Assembly (NCBI GenBank): GCA_017744935.1
Contig: JAGIAI010000010.1
Span: 1-64,000, forward strand
DNA from: Variovorax sp.
GTDB lineage: Bacteria; Pseudomonadota; Gammaproteobacteria; Burkholderiales; Burkholderiaceae_C
Length of the DNA stretch: 64,000 bases
Direction: 5' to 3'
A program made the translations under genes and the position numbers. Below the pieces are notes generated by a model. It was given only the letters and a program-made list of their open reading frames with translations, did no database searches and was not told the DNA's origin. Of this stretch, positions 8,305 to 17,159 are shown one piece after another. Position 1 is the first letter of the stretch, and every line of letters starts with the position of its first letter.

Positions 8305-9606
8305 TCACTCGGCTGACATGTAGGTCGACCATGCGCGGAACTGGCTGCGCATCACCGCCTCGGAAGTGCCGTGATTCGAGTAGGTCACACCGCCCTCCTC
8401 CCGGTCGTCGCCGAAGTAGCGGTGGAAGCTGACCCAGTCGCCGCCGTTCGATGTCAGTCCCCACTGGCCCTTGGTCCAGTTCTCGAGGTCGTCGGCATTG
8501 ATCATCGTGGCCGGCGAATTCACGAGGTTGTAGTACCAGAGGCTGCGACGGTAGATCGCCTCCGGCGCACCCTTCAAGCGGAAGTGCCAGATCTCCGAGA
8601 GCGTCTTGTCCGGCGAGATCGGCCTGAGGCAGCGCAACTGCTGCAGCGGCGACTGCACCGAGAGATATGGATAGACCAGCACATGGTGGATGCTGCGCGA
8701 GAGGTATTCCTCCGTGCGCTGCTCGCCATAAGCCTGCTTGAGCAACGCCTCGTGCGCCAGGGTGTCCGGGTCCTGCGGGCGCAGGCCCATGTACGCCTTG
8801 AGGATGCCGTGCCCGTGCGGGAAGTTGATGGTCTGCACCGAGTCCCACTGCTCGAAGCTCGACGCGAAGGCCGAGAGATAGTGGTAGTAGAGCGGCACCT
8901 TCTCCTGCTGAGCCTTCAACCGTTTTTCGACACGGCCTGCCGCGATGCCGGTCGACTGGTGCGTGACCGAGGGATGCAGCGCGTCGAGCTGGTTCTCCAT
9001 GAAGAACTTCCAGTTCGAATGCTGGATCACGCGATGGCAGATCGGCACCACCTCGACCTCCCCGACTGGCGAGCGGTCGCACATGTCGTCGAACGCGACC
9101 TTCGCCTCGCCGAGGAATTCAAGCAGCGATGGCCCCTCCTTCGCGAGGCTCGCGAAGACGAAGCCCCGGTAGCTGTCCACCCGCGCCGCATGCTTCACGC
9201 CGCAGTCCGGGTTGTCGCGCGTCATGCGCGTGCCCTCGTAGCCTTGCGCGAGCGGGATCGCCCGCACGCTCCCGTCGAGATGGAAGCTCCACGCGTGGTA
9301 GGAGCACACGATGCTGCTGCCGGTGTTGCCCTTGAGATTGCCCACGAGCTGCACCCCGCGATGCGGGCAGCGGTTGTGGAGCACCCGCACCGAACCGTCC
9401 GGCTGGCGCACCATGAACATCGGCTGCCTGCCGATGGTCACTGCGTAGTAGTCGCCGGGATTGGGTACCTGGGAGACATGGCCGCAGTAGACCCAGGTGC
9501 GTTCCCAGATCTTCTCCATCTCGGCATCGAAGATCGCCGGGTCGGTGTAGACGGTCTTGTGGACGCGGTCTGGCTCGACCAGAGCGCCCAGATCGAAGTT
9601 CTTCAT
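8305..9606 (-). CDS. Rieske aromatic ring-hydroxylating dioxygenase, alpha subunit
   Basis: 433 residues; ATG at 9606 chosen over upstream in-frame codons because an AAGGACAGG site precedes it and the family starts here. The Rieske [2Fe-2S] ligands are C80, H82, C101 and H104 (NRCPHRG and VCSYHAW). The mononuclear-iron motif is seen in LDALHPSVTH within the C-terminal catalytic domain. The complex inserts O2 into an aromatic ring using electrons from a ferredoxin and reductase, neither of which is encoded nearby. Substrate is unknown; benzoate/anthranilate/salicylate-type acids are possible. Confidence 0.92.
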   Translation of the reverse strand: MKNFDLGALVEPDRVHKTVYTDPAIFDAEMEKIWERTWVYCGHVSQVPNPGDYYAVTIGRQPMFMVRQPDGSVRVLHNRCPHRGVQLVGNLKGNTGSSIVCSYHAWSFHLDGSVRAIPLAQGYEGTRMTRDNPDCGVKHAARVDSYRGFVFASLAKEGPSLLEFLGEAKVAFDDMCDRSPVGEVEVVPICHRVIQHSNWKFFMENQLDALHPSVTHQSTGIAAGRVEKRLKAQQEKVPLYYHYLSAFASSFEQWDSVQTINFPHGHGILKAYMGLRPQDPDTLAHEALLKQAYGEQRTEEYLSRSIHHVLVYPYLSVQSPLQQLRCLRPISPDKTLSEIWHFRLKGAPEAIYRRSLWYYNLVNSPATMINADDLENWTKGQWGLTSNGGDWVSFHRYFGDDREEGGVTYSNHGTSEAVMRSQFRAWSTYMSAE

Positions 9607-9748
9607 CGTGCCTGTCCTTTGTCGTACCGGCGTCCCGGGCCGGACCCGGAACGGAGTTTGCTCCCGGCATGCCGTGGGATGTCCCTGATTTACCCTCACG
9701 GCGCGCCCTCGATACGCTACGCTCACGCCCGGCCGAACAAGGAGCCCC

Positions 9749-10453
9749 ATGTCCGCCATTGCACTGCTCGACACTGCGATCACCTCGCTCTACCAGGCGC
9801 TGGAGACGCCCGTCGGCATCGTCGCACTCTGCTCGGCGGGCATTGCCGGCGCGCTGGTCATCGTCAGTGCCTTCGTCAAGACCATGATCCCGCTGCGCTG
9901 CCTCGCGGTGGGCGGCAACCTGGGCTTCCTCATCTACGGCGCGCTCCACCCCTCGTTCATCATGGTGCTGCTGCACGGCACGATGCTGCCGATCAATCTC
10001 TACCGCACGGCCGAGATGGTGCGCCTTACGCGCCGCGTGCGGGCGTCGGCCGACTCCAGCGATCTCTCCGGCGTCTGGCTGCGGCCCTACATGCGCAAGA
10101 AGCGAATGCGCAAGAACAGCGTGCTCTTCCACAAGGGCGACGAGGCCACGCACCTGTACTTCCTGGCGGAAGGGCAGATCGAGTTCGTGGAGATCGGCGA
10201 AATCATGGACGCCGGGCGGCTCTTCGGCGAGATCGCCTTCTTCGCGCCCGACAAGCGGCGCAGCCTCACCGCGCGCTGCGTCACGCCCTGCACCGTGCTG
10301 CAGATCGACGAGAACACCTTTCGCCAGCTCTACTACCAGAACCCTGCGTTCGGCTTCGAGGTGGTGAAGCTGGTGGCTGGCCGGCTGCTGGCCGACCGGC
10401 AGCGGCTGGAGCAACAGCTCGCCTCGGTCGAGCCGCCCGCGAGAACGTCCTGA
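9749..10453 (+). CDS. Popeye-like membrane protein with cyclic-nucleotide-binding domain
   Basis: 234 residues. Three closely spaced hydrophobic segments cover about residues 20-90, then a cNMP-binding beta-roll fills residues about 115-215. In it the phosphate-binding cassette FGEIAFFAPDKRRSLTARC keeps the Glu and Arg positions expected for cyclic-nucleotide contact. There is no DNA-binding helix-turn-helix, so it is not a Crp regulator. Three membrane helices followed by a cNMP domain is the architecture of animal Popeye (POPDC) proteins, which have bacterial relatives. An AAGGAG site lies five bases before the ATG. It diverges from the Rieske operon; no functional link is evident. Confidence 0.75.
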   Translation: MSAIALLDTAITSLYQALETPVGIVALCSAGIAGALVIVSAFVKTMIPLRCLAVGGNLGFLIYGALHPSFIMVLLHGTMLPINLYRTAEMVRLTRRVRASADSSDLSGVWLRPYMRKKRMRKNSVLFHKGDEATHLYFLAEGQIEFVEIGEIMDAGRLFGEIAFFAPDKRRSLTARCVTPCTVLQIDENTFRQLYYQNPAFGFEVVKLVAGRLLADRQRLEQQLASVEPPARTS

Positions 10454-10456
10454 CCC

Positions 10457-10472
10457 CGCCGAGCGCACGGCG
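10457..10472. terminator. Small hairpin between convergent genes
   Basis: CGCCG-AGCGCA-CGGCG sits in the 22-base gap between the convergent Popeye-like and CDF genes. It could serve both directions; the stem is short and no T-run follows. Confidence 0.25.
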
Positions 10473-10475
10473 CAC

Positions 10476-11447
10476 TCAGCGCACGCGTTCCATTTCCTCC
10501 GGAGTCGCCAGCGCCACGATTGCGCGGGCCACGGACTTGTGCTCCATGATCCGCGTCTCCAGCCCATGAAGGATGCGCGACAGCGTCGCCTGGTCATGCT
10601 CGCCCGCGATCACCACCCGCACCACGACGATCAGCCGGTCGGGCCCGACGAACTCCGCGAAGAAGAAGGTCACGCGCTCCACCAGCGGCACGGCTTCGAG
10701 CGCCTTCACCGCGGCCGCACTGCGCTCTTCCGAGAGCGGCACGCCCGCAAGGTAGTGCCGGTTCACGTTGATGAGGAACAGGCCCGCCACGCCCATCAGC
10801 ATGCCGATCAGCATCGAGCCCGCCGCGTCATACGCGACCTGCCCGGTGATCTGGTGCAGCGCCATGCCCATGCCGGCCACGGCGAGCCCGACGAGTGCGA
10901 TGAAGTCGCCCGTCACCACGGCGCGAAGCTGCGAGTCCGAGGTGTCGAACACATGCTTGAACACGCCCAGGTCGCGTTCCGCAGCCCGTTCGCGCACGAA
11001 GCGGATCGCCTGCATGAACGACACGAACTGCAGCCCGAAGGACAACGCGATCACGATGTAGCCGAGGCGATAGTCAGTGGTTGCATCCGGCAGGTCGAGC
11101 TGCCGCAGACCACGCCAGAAGCCCACTTGCGCGCCCACCACGAACATGCCGATCGAGGCGAAGAGCGACCACACGTACGACTCGCGGCCGTAGCCGAGCG
11201 GATGCCCGGTGTCGGCCGGACGGCGCGCGGCGAGATAGGCGGCGATGAGGAAGATCTCCGTGACCGTCGAGACCCATGAATGCACCGCCTCCGCCGACAT
11301 CGAGGCCGAACCGGTGTACATGGCGGCAATCGACTTGCCGATGGCCATCAGCGCGCCGACGCCGAGCGCGATCGCCGCGGCGCGTGCCTGCCCCGGCGCC
11401 GGAGCATCGGTGCCGAGCCGGCGGTGGAAGCGGTTGAACGTTCTCAT
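10476..11447 (-). CDS. Cation diffusion facilitator (CDF) family transporter
   Basis: 323 residues with six predicted membrane segments up to about residue 220 and a C-terminal cytoplasmic metallochaperone-like domain. CDF proteins export divalent metals by proton antiport. The usual helix-2 metal signature HSxxD is replaced here by VHSWVST, and helix 5 has TGDFIALVG rather than HxxxD, so the canonical tetrahedral zinc site is not intact; this resembles the ZnT9-like branch. The gene follows the phospholipase D lipoprotein after nine bases and is probably co-transcribed with it. Confidence 0.82.
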   Translation of the reverse strand: MRTFNRFHRRLGTDAPAPGQARAAAIALGVGALMAIGKSIAAMYTGSASMSAEAVHSWVSTVTEIFLIAAYLAARRPADTGHPLGYGRESYVWSLFASIGMFVVGAQVGFWRGLRQLDLPDATTDYRLGYIVIALSFGLQFVSFMQAIRFVRERAAERDLGVFKHVFDTSDSQLRAVVTGDFIALVGLAVAGMGMALHQITGQVAYDAAGSMLIGMLMGVAGLFLINVNRHYLAGVPLSEERSAAAVKALEAVPLVERVTFFFAEFVGPDRLIVVVRVVIAGEHDQATLSRILHGLETRIMEHKSVARAIVALATPEEMERVR

Positions 11448-11456
11448 CGCCTGCAG

Positions 11457-13022
11457 CTACAGCTCGTTCTGGTTGACCAGCGGCAGCATCAGCCAGAACT
11501 TGACGCGCTGCCAGGCGCTGTCGTGCGGCTCGTGCGTGTGCACGGTGACGCGGCCATCGGCTTCGCGCTCCTGCCACTCGATGTGCGATCCGTCGGCCGA
11601 GAGCTGCAGGCGGTACGCGCCGCCGACCACGCCGTCGTGGAACAGCCGGCGCAGCGGCTTCACCAGCTCGGAGCTGTCGATCACCAGACCCAGCTCGGTG
11701 TTCTTCACTGCCGAGCGGCCGTCGAGGTTCATCGAGCCGATGAAGACCCAGCGGTCGTCGATGGTCGCCATCTTGGCGTGCAGCCCCGCTTCGGAGCGCC
11801 CGAAGTTTCCGAGATGCTCGCTGCGCGGTGCCAGTTGCGGCCCGATCTCGTAGAGCCGCACGCCGGCCTTCAGCATGCGCATCCGGTACTTCGCGTATTC
11901 GGCGTAGACCAGCGGCTCGTCCGTCGATCCCAGCGAGTTCGTGATCACCGTGATCGGGCTTTCTTCGCCCGGCTGCACGTGCACCGCTTCCATCATCGCC
12001 ATGCCGCGCTCGCCGGGAATGAAGTACGGCGAGACGATGCGCACGTTCTCGTGCGCCTTCGCGAACACGCCCAGCGTCTGTGTCGTGACCGTCTGCTTGT
12101 CAGTGGTGCTGTTCGCGTCCACCTTGTCGGGGCTGTCGACGAAGAGCTGCGCCGACGCCGGCACCAGTGCCACCCGGCCCGCGTCGAGCTGATCCCCCAC
12201 CGGCGGCTGCCCAAGCACATCCAGCGACCGCTCCGTGATGCGTTCGCCCGCCTGCGCGATCAGCGCGTCGAAACGGGCACGCGCTTCGGCCGAAGGCCGG
12301 GTGCCCGCGACCACATCGATCGGCCACACGTGCGGGCTGTTCCAGTAGAGGTCAAAGGCCTTCGACATCTCGCGCACGATCGGCCCCGCGCCAAGCACGT
12401 CGAAGTCGATGAAGTTCAGCGCTGGGCTCTGCATGAAATAGGCGTCGGCCATGTTGCGTCCGCCCGCGACCGCAAAGGCGCCATCCGCGATGAAGAGCTT
12501 GTTGTGCATCCGGTGGTCGATGCGATCGAAGTCGTTGAGCGACGCGAGCACCCTGCCCGCGAACCAGTCCGAACGTGAAGGCAGCGGGTTGAACAAACGC
12601 ACCTCCACGTTCGGGAACGCGGCCAGGCCGGTGAGCAGCGGATCCTCGCCCGCGGTGTAGAGATCGTCCACGATCAGCCGCACCCGCACGCCGCGCGAGG
12701 CGGCATCACGCAACTCGCGCAGGAACTGGCGGCCGATGTTGTCGTTGCCGATCAGGTAGTACTGCGCATCGATCGACTTCTGCGCGCGGCGCGCGAGCGC
12801 GATGCGCGTGTTGAAGGCGGTCTCGGCCTCCGGAAGCAGGCGGAAGCCAGACTGCAACGGACCGCCCGACGACAACGAATCGTGTGCGACGCGACCGAGG
12901 TTCGTGGCGGCCGTGTCTTCGATCGCGTGCGCCGCAGCCGTCTCCCTGGCAGGCGGCAGCGATGCGCAGCCGGTGGCGAGCAGGCAGCCGAAGACGACGA
13001 GAAAGGCGAGTCGCAGACGCAT
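11457..13022 (-). CDS. Phospholipase D-family lipoprotein (cardiolipin synthase-like)
   Basis: 521 residues. The signal peptide ends in a lipobox (LLATGC), giving an acylated Cys about residue 19. Two complete HKD motifs are present, HNKLFIAD in the N-terminal half and HAKMATID in the C-terminal half, each followed by the usual GGRN or GSMN loop, so both halves of the active site are intact. Family members transfer phosphatidyl groups (cardiolipin synthase C type) or hydrolyse phosphodiesters. Lipoprotein attachment suggests action at the periplasmic face of an envelope membrane. It leads a two-gene unit with the CDF transporter. Confidence 0.88.
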   Translation of the reverse strand: MRLRLAFLVVFGCLLATGCASLPPARETAAAHAIEDTAATNLGRVAHDSLSSGGPLQSGFRLLPEAETAFNTRIALARRAQKSIDAQYYLIGNDNIGRQFLRELRDAASRGVRVRLIVDDLYTAGEDPLLTGLAAFPNVEVRLFNPLPSRSDWFAGRVLASLNDFDRIDHRMHNKLFIADGAFAVAGGRNMADAYFMQSPALNFIDFDVLGAGPIVREMSKAFDLYWNSPHVWPIDVVAGTRPSAEARARFDALIAQAGERITERSLDVLGQPPVGDQLDAGRVALVPASAQLFVDSPDKVDANSTTDKQTVTTQTLGVFAKAHENVRIVSPYFIPGERGMAMMEAVHVQPGEESPITVITNSLGSTDEPLVYAEYAKYRMRMLKAGVRLYEIGPQLAPRSEHLGNFGRSEAGLHAKMATIDDRWVFIGSMNLDGRSAVKNTELGLVIDSSELVKPLRRLFHDGVVGGAYRLQLSADGSHIEWQEREADGRVTVHTHEPHDSAWQRVKFWLMLPLVNQNEL

Positions 13023-13063
13023 GGGCCCGATCCTCGCATCAAATCCTCCGGGGCAACAAAAGG

Positions 13064-13408
13064 CTAGTACTTGATCGTCACCCCCGCCTTGACACCTGCG
13101 TTGTTCTTGCCGTCGGAAGTCGCTTCGGCCGAGAACGAGGTCTTGCCTCCCGTGCTGGCGCCCAGCGAATAGGTCGGGCGTTCGCTGCTGGTGTCGACGC
13201 CGCCGTAGGCACTGGCCCCATCCGGTTTCTGCACGCCGATGCTCGCGCCCTTCGTCTCGGCCGACTTCTCGGTGGACTGCACATTCGGCGCAACATACAC
13301 GGTGCCCTTGTCGTCGCTGTCGACCGGCAGCTTGATGGGTTCGGCCAGGGCGCTCGTACCGAGCGCGAGCGCGGTCGCGGCCAACGCAGTCACGATGGAT
13401 CTCTTCAT
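13064..13408 (-). CDS. Small secreted protein of unknown function
   Basis: 114 residues: a clear signal peptide (MKRSIVTALAATALALG to SALAE) and a glycine/serine/threonine-rich mature part with repeated SxGxxT-like turns (YSLGASTGGKTSFSAEATSDG) that ends in a beta-strand GVTIKY, suggesting an extended beta structure. I do not recognise a family. Its ATG overlaps the stop of the hybrid histidine kinase (ATGA), so it is translationally coupled to the KaiC/kinase operon. Confidence 0.7.
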   Translation of the reverse strand: MKRSIVTALAATALALGTSALAEPIKLPVDSDDKGTVYVAPNVQSTEKSAETKGASIGVQKPDGASAYGGVDTSSERPTYSLGASTGGKTSFSAEATSDGKNNAGVKAGVTIKY

Positions 13409-14997
13409 GGGGCAGGCGTATGGATGATGTTCGCCGCGGCCTCGCGATCGCGCACGGGCCGGTCGATCCGCACCAGCCTGATGAACTCGGGCAGGCTCAA
13501 CGGCTTGAGGAGGTGATGGTCGAATCCCGCTTCGGCAATGCGTTCGCGCAGGCCCTGCTGCCCCCAGCCGGTGAGCGCGATCAGTTGCAATGCGCTGCTC
13601 CAGGGTTCGGCGCGCAGGCGGCGTGCCAGCTCGCATCCGTCCATGCCGGGCATGCCGATGTCCAGCAGCGCGAGCGCGGGCTTCTTCTCGTTTGCGATCC
13701 GCAGTGCTTCTTCGCCGCTGTAGGCGACGATCGCCGTCGCACCCAGGGAAGCCAGCAACTCGACCAGGCTGTCGGCGGCATCGTGGTTGTCGTCGACCAC
13801 GAGCACGGTGCCGTCGATCTCCGTCTCCAGCACACCCCGCGACATCGGCCGGGCGGCCGAAGGGATCAGCCGCGCGAGCGGCAGCCGCACCGTGAAGGTG
13901 GCGCCGCGGCCCGGGCCGTCGCTGGCTGCCTCGACGGTGCCGCCGTGCAGTTCCACGAGGCTCTTGACGAGCGTCAGCCCGATGCCCAGCCCGCCCTGCG
14001 CCGCCTTGGCGGTGCCACTGACCTGCACGAACATGTCGAAGATGGAGCGCAGCATGTCCGGCGCGATGCCGGTGCCGGTGTCGATGACCCGCACCATCGC
14101 ATGCTGCGCCTCGTGGCGCGCGACCACGCTGACCTTGCCGGGCTGCGGCGAGTACTTCGCGGCGTTGTTGAGGAGGTTCGAGAACACCTGCGTGAGGCGC
14201 ACCGCGTCGCCCCGCACCACCAGAGGCTCGGACGGGAGGTCGAGCACCAGCGCGTGGCCGCCGCGCTCGAACAGCGGCCGGCTCAGCTCGACCGCTTCGT
14301 CGATCACCGAATCGAGCAGCACCTGCCCCAGTTGCAGGTCGATCTTGCCGCGCGTGATGCGCGACACCTCCATGAGGTCGTTGACCAGGCGCACCATGTG
14401 GTCGACCTGGCGCGTCATCAGCTCGTAGTACTTGCCGGCTTCCTCGGGCGACGGTCTCTTGCGCGCGAGCAGCGAAAGTGCAGTGCTCAGTGGCGCAAGC
14501 GGATTGCGCAGTTCGTGCGCCAGCGTGGCGAGGAACTCGGTCTTGCGCTGGTCCGCGTCGCGCAGGCCATCGAGCACGCTGCGAAGTTCGTACTGCCGGC
14601 GCCGCGCCCGCAAGGCGGCGCGCAGCGCGGTCACCAGCGCCGCGACACGCATCGGCCGCTCGATCACGGTGACGTTGGCGAATTCGTCCATGGCGTTGGT
14701 GATCGCCCGCGAGTCCGCGCCTCGGCGCGCCAGCACGAGCACCGGTATGTCCGACCAGGGCGGCTGCAGGGCGAGCGCACTGGCGAGCTCGGACGTGGCC
14801 ATCTCGCCGATCACCTCTTCGGCCAGCATGATCGCGCCGACGCCGCGCGGGAGCTCGCTCACCAGAGCGCTCATGTCATTGCACACGTGAGCCACGAAGT
14901 GCGCGCGCTGGAGCACGTCGTTTGCCAGGCGCGCATCACCCGAAGTCGCGGTCCGAAGGAGGATGCGCTCTCCGAGCGCCGAGGCATCTTCGCTCAC
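13405..14997 (-). CDS. Hybrid sensor histidine kinase with C-terminal receiver
   Basis: 530 residues, no membrane segment. Residues 1-130 look like a receiver-type fold with a poorly conserved phosphorylation site. The HisKA helix carries H161 in FLATLAHELRNPLAPL, then the HATPase domain with N (NLLNNAAKYS), D (IDTGTGIAPD) and G (GGLGIGLTLVKSLVELHGG) boxes, then a C-terminal receiver with D446 in LALLDIGMPGMDG and the conserved LLKP Lys. The start is a GTG whose bases overlap the stop of kaiC-like (GTGA), indicating tight coupling; the kinase is a plausible output partner of the KaiC-like ATPase. Confidence 0.9.
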   Translation of the reverse strand: MSEDASALGERILLRTATSGDARLANDVLQRAHFVAHVCNDMSALVSELPRGVGAIMLAEEVIGEMATSELASALALQPPWSDIPVLVLARRGADSRAITNAMDEFANVTVIERPMRVAALVTALRAALRARRRQYELRSVLDGLRDADQRKTEFLATLAHELRNPLAPLSTALSLLARKRPSPEEAGKYYELMTRQVDHMVRLVNDLMEVSRITRGKIDLQLGQVLLDSVIDEAVELSRPLFERGGHALVLDLPSEPLVVRGDAVRLTQVFSNLLNNAAKYSPQPGKVSVVARHEAQHAMVRVIDTGTGIAPDMLRSIFDMFVQVSGTAKAAQGGLGIGLTLVKSLVELHGGTVEAASDGPGRGATFTVRLPLARLIPSAARPMSRGVLETEIDGTVLVVDDNHDAADSLVELLASLGATAIVAYSGEEALRIANEKKPALALLDIGMPGMDGCELARRLRAEPWSSALQLIALTGWGQQGLRERIAEAGFDHHLLKPLSLPEFIRLVRIDRPVRDREAAANIIHTPAP

Positions 14998-16490
14998 GAT
15001 GTAGCGCTCTCTCCGTTCACCATGACCGGGACACCGGTGAGGATGCCGCGGAAGTTCCGCAGCGGCTCCCCGACCCGGATGCCGTCGGAGCCCAGTGCAA
15101 AGCTGCGAATCGTCCGTTCGTGTGCGCCGCCGCGCTTCTTGACGACCGAGATGGCCTGGCGCACTTCGCCCTGCGCCTCGAAGTAGCGCAGCAGGACCAC
15201 CGCGTCGGCGAGGTAGCTCGCATCGACCGGCGTCTGCATTTGCGTGCCGATGAGCCCGTGATGCGCACCGACGAGCATGGTCGCGACGCCGGCCTGCCCG
15301 AGGAAAGTCAGCAGCTCGTGCAGCTGGACGATGAGGAAGCGCTCGTCCGGCATCGCGTTGAGATAGCCATTCAGGCTATCGATCACGATCACCGTGGCAT
15401 GGAAGTCGGTCACCGACGTTCGTATCTCGTGGACGAACTCGCCCGGCGACAGCTCGGCGGGATCCACCTGCCGGACGCGGATGTGGCCCGAATCGATGAA
15501 GGGCCCAAGGTCCATCCCGAGCCCCTCGCAGCGGGTTCGCAGCGTGGCGATGCTTTCGTCGAAGATGAAGAGCGCCGCGTGCTCGCCGCGCCGCGCCGCC
15601 GCGACCGCGAACTGCACCGCCGTGCTCGATTTGCCGGTACCCGGGGAGCCGACGAAGAGCGTGCTGGTGCCCTTCTCGATGCCGCCGCCCAGCAGCTGGT
15701 CGAGCTCTGTCAGGCCGCTCGGGATCCGCGTTTGCGTCAGCGGCGCCGTGTGCTCGGCCGCCACCAGCCTCGGGAACACCTGCAGTCCGCCGCGCACGAT
15801 CTTGTAGTCGTGATAGCCCGCGCGGAAATCCTTGCCACGGTACTTGCTGACCAGGAGCCTGCGCCGCGAGGAGCCATAGTCGGGGCTGATCTGCTCCAGA
15901 CGGATCACCGCGTGCGCGATGCTCTGCACCTGCAGGTCCTGCTCGGTGGCGGTGAGATCGTCGAGCAGCAGCACGGTGCACTGCCGGCCGGTGAAGAAGT
16001 GCTTGAGCGCGAGGATCTGCCGCCGGTAGCGCAGCGATCCACCGGCCAGCAGGCGCAGTTCCGAGAGCGAATCGAAGACCACCCGGCTGGGCTTGATCTT
16101 GTCGACCTCCGCCAGGATGCGCAGCGTGGTTTCGCTGAGCTCGACCTCGGACGGATGGAACATCGTGTACTGGTCATCCGGTGCCAGCGCTTCCTCGGTC
16201 GGCAGCATCTCGCGCACCTCGATGCCTTTCATGTCCCACCCGTGCGAGCGCGCTACTTCGAGGAGCTCGACGGCCGTCTCGGACAGCGTGATGTAGAGCG
16301 AACGCTCGCCCTGGCTCGCTCCTTCGCGCAGGAACTGGATCGCCAGCGTCGTCTTCCCGGCGCCGGGTGCGCCTTCCACCAGGTAGAGCCGCTCGGGCGT
16401 GAGTCCGCCAGCCAGCACATCGTCGAGGCCGGGCACGCCCATTTTCTGAAGTGGCGTCGTTGTCGATTGGGGTTCGTCGGGCTGGGACAA
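14994..16490 (-). CDS. KaiC-like double RecA-fold ATPase
   Basis: 498 residues with two KaiC/RadA domains. Walker A motifs are GAPGAGKTT (residues 40-48) and GSPGTGKSST in the second half; Walker B regions VVFDSLSELR and VIVIDSLNGY are present. In the CII phosphorylation region the cyanobacterial Ser-Thr pair aligns with Ser-Tyr in VDASYLADAVVLLRY, so the classical phosphorylation cycle may be altered. No KaiA or KaiB is adjacent. Solitary KaiC homologues in heterotrophs are tied to stress or timing-like signalling with kinases; here it is coupled to a hybrid kinase downstream. Confidence 0.88.
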   Translation of the reverse strand: MSQPDEPQSTTTPLQKMGVPGLDDVLAGGLTPERLYLVEGAPGAGKTTLAIQFLREGASQGERSLYITLSETAVELLEVARSHGWDMKGIEVREMLPTEEALAPDDQYTMFHPSEVELSETTLRILAEVDKIKPSRVVFDSLSELRLLAGGSLRYRRQILALKHFFTGRQCTVLLLDDLTATEQDLQVQSIAHAVIRLEQISPDYGSSRRRLLVSKYRGKDFRAGYHDYKIVRGGLQVFPRLVAAEHTAPLTQTRIPSGLTELDQLLGGGIEKGTSTLFVGSPGTGKSSTAVQFAVAAARRGEHAALFIFDESIATLRTRCEGLGMDLGPFIDSGHIRVRQVDPAELSPGEFVHEIRTSVTDFHATVIVIDSLNGYLNAMPDERFLIVQLHELLTFLGQAGVATMLVGAHHGLIGTQMQTPVDASYLADAVVLLRYFEAQGEVRQAISVVKKRGGAHERTIRSFALGSDGIRVGEPLRNFRGILTGVPVMVNGESATS

Positions 16491-16607
16491 GGTCGGGTCC
16501 TTTCCTCGATTTGGGGCCCGAAAAAAATAGCATGCCGCCCGCGCCGCGCCTATTCGCGCGATGTTGTTGAGTTGCGTAGGGCAGTTCCTACGACCTCTGC
16601 GATCGGG

Positions 16608-17039
16608 TCAGGCCGGACGGGAACTCTCGTGGCGACGCGACGAACGGTCGCCGGTCGCGCAGCCGAGCGCGAGTCCGGCCGCGAATGCGCCGCACACCCA
16701 CGCCATCGAGCGTTTCGCATCCCGGCGCCCCAGGGCGGCCAGGGCGATCGAGCAGGCAATGCCGGCGAAGGTGCCGGTGGCGAGGCCGGTTCGCAGCGCC
16801 AGATGCGTGTGTGCGTCATCGGCGGCGCGGTTTGCGCTTTCCGCATTGGCGGCGGGCTTTGGCGCGGGTGCGGCCTTGGTGACGTTGACCGACACCGGGT
16901 CGCTCGCGGGAAAGGACTCCTCGATGCCGTGATCGAGTGCGTCTTCGGTCAGCGGTTGTTCGACAGGCCGCACATGCTGTACGTGCGGCGGTTCATGCCG
17001 CTCGGACGTCGGGAAGGGGAAGGGGTCGGATGTGTTCAT
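16608..17039 (-). CDS. Small membrane protein with ESFPASDP motif, unknown function
   Basis: 143 residues. ATG at 17039 follows a GGAG site. The N-terminal half is polar and Pro-rich and contains IEESFPASDPVSVN, a short motif seen in many uncharacterised bacterial proteins. Two hydrophobic glycine/alanine-rich segments (TGLATGTFAGIACSIALAAL and AWVCGAFAAGLALGCA) likely form a membrane hairpin. It lies 117 bases upstream of the kaiC-like gene on the same strand; whether it belongs to that operon is unclear. Confidence 0.65.
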   Translation of the reverse strand: MNTSDPFPFPTSERHEPPHVQHVRPVEQPLTEDALDHGIEESFPASDPVSVNVTKAAPAPKPAANAESANRAADDAHTHLALRTGLATGTFAGIACSIALAALGRRDAKRSMAWVCGAFAAGLALGCATGDRSSRRHESSRPA

Positions 17040-17159
17040 CGCGGTTCTCCGTGAAAGCAACTCCGGAACTCCCACGTTGAACACCCCGCGGCGCGCGCCA
17101 CGTGCGATATCGACTACACGCGTTGCAATCCCTTTCCGATAAGGCTGTTGCGACTTCGC

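Noticed and set aside
14994..16490. A complete circadian clock (KaiABC)
   Set aside because: No KaiA or KaiB gene is nearby and the CII phosphosite differs; only a solitary KaiC-like module can be claimed.
13420..17054. Very long plus-strand frames antisense to the kinase and KaiC-like genes
   Set aside because: Composition is antisense-like and both minus-strand proteins have complete catalytic motifs.
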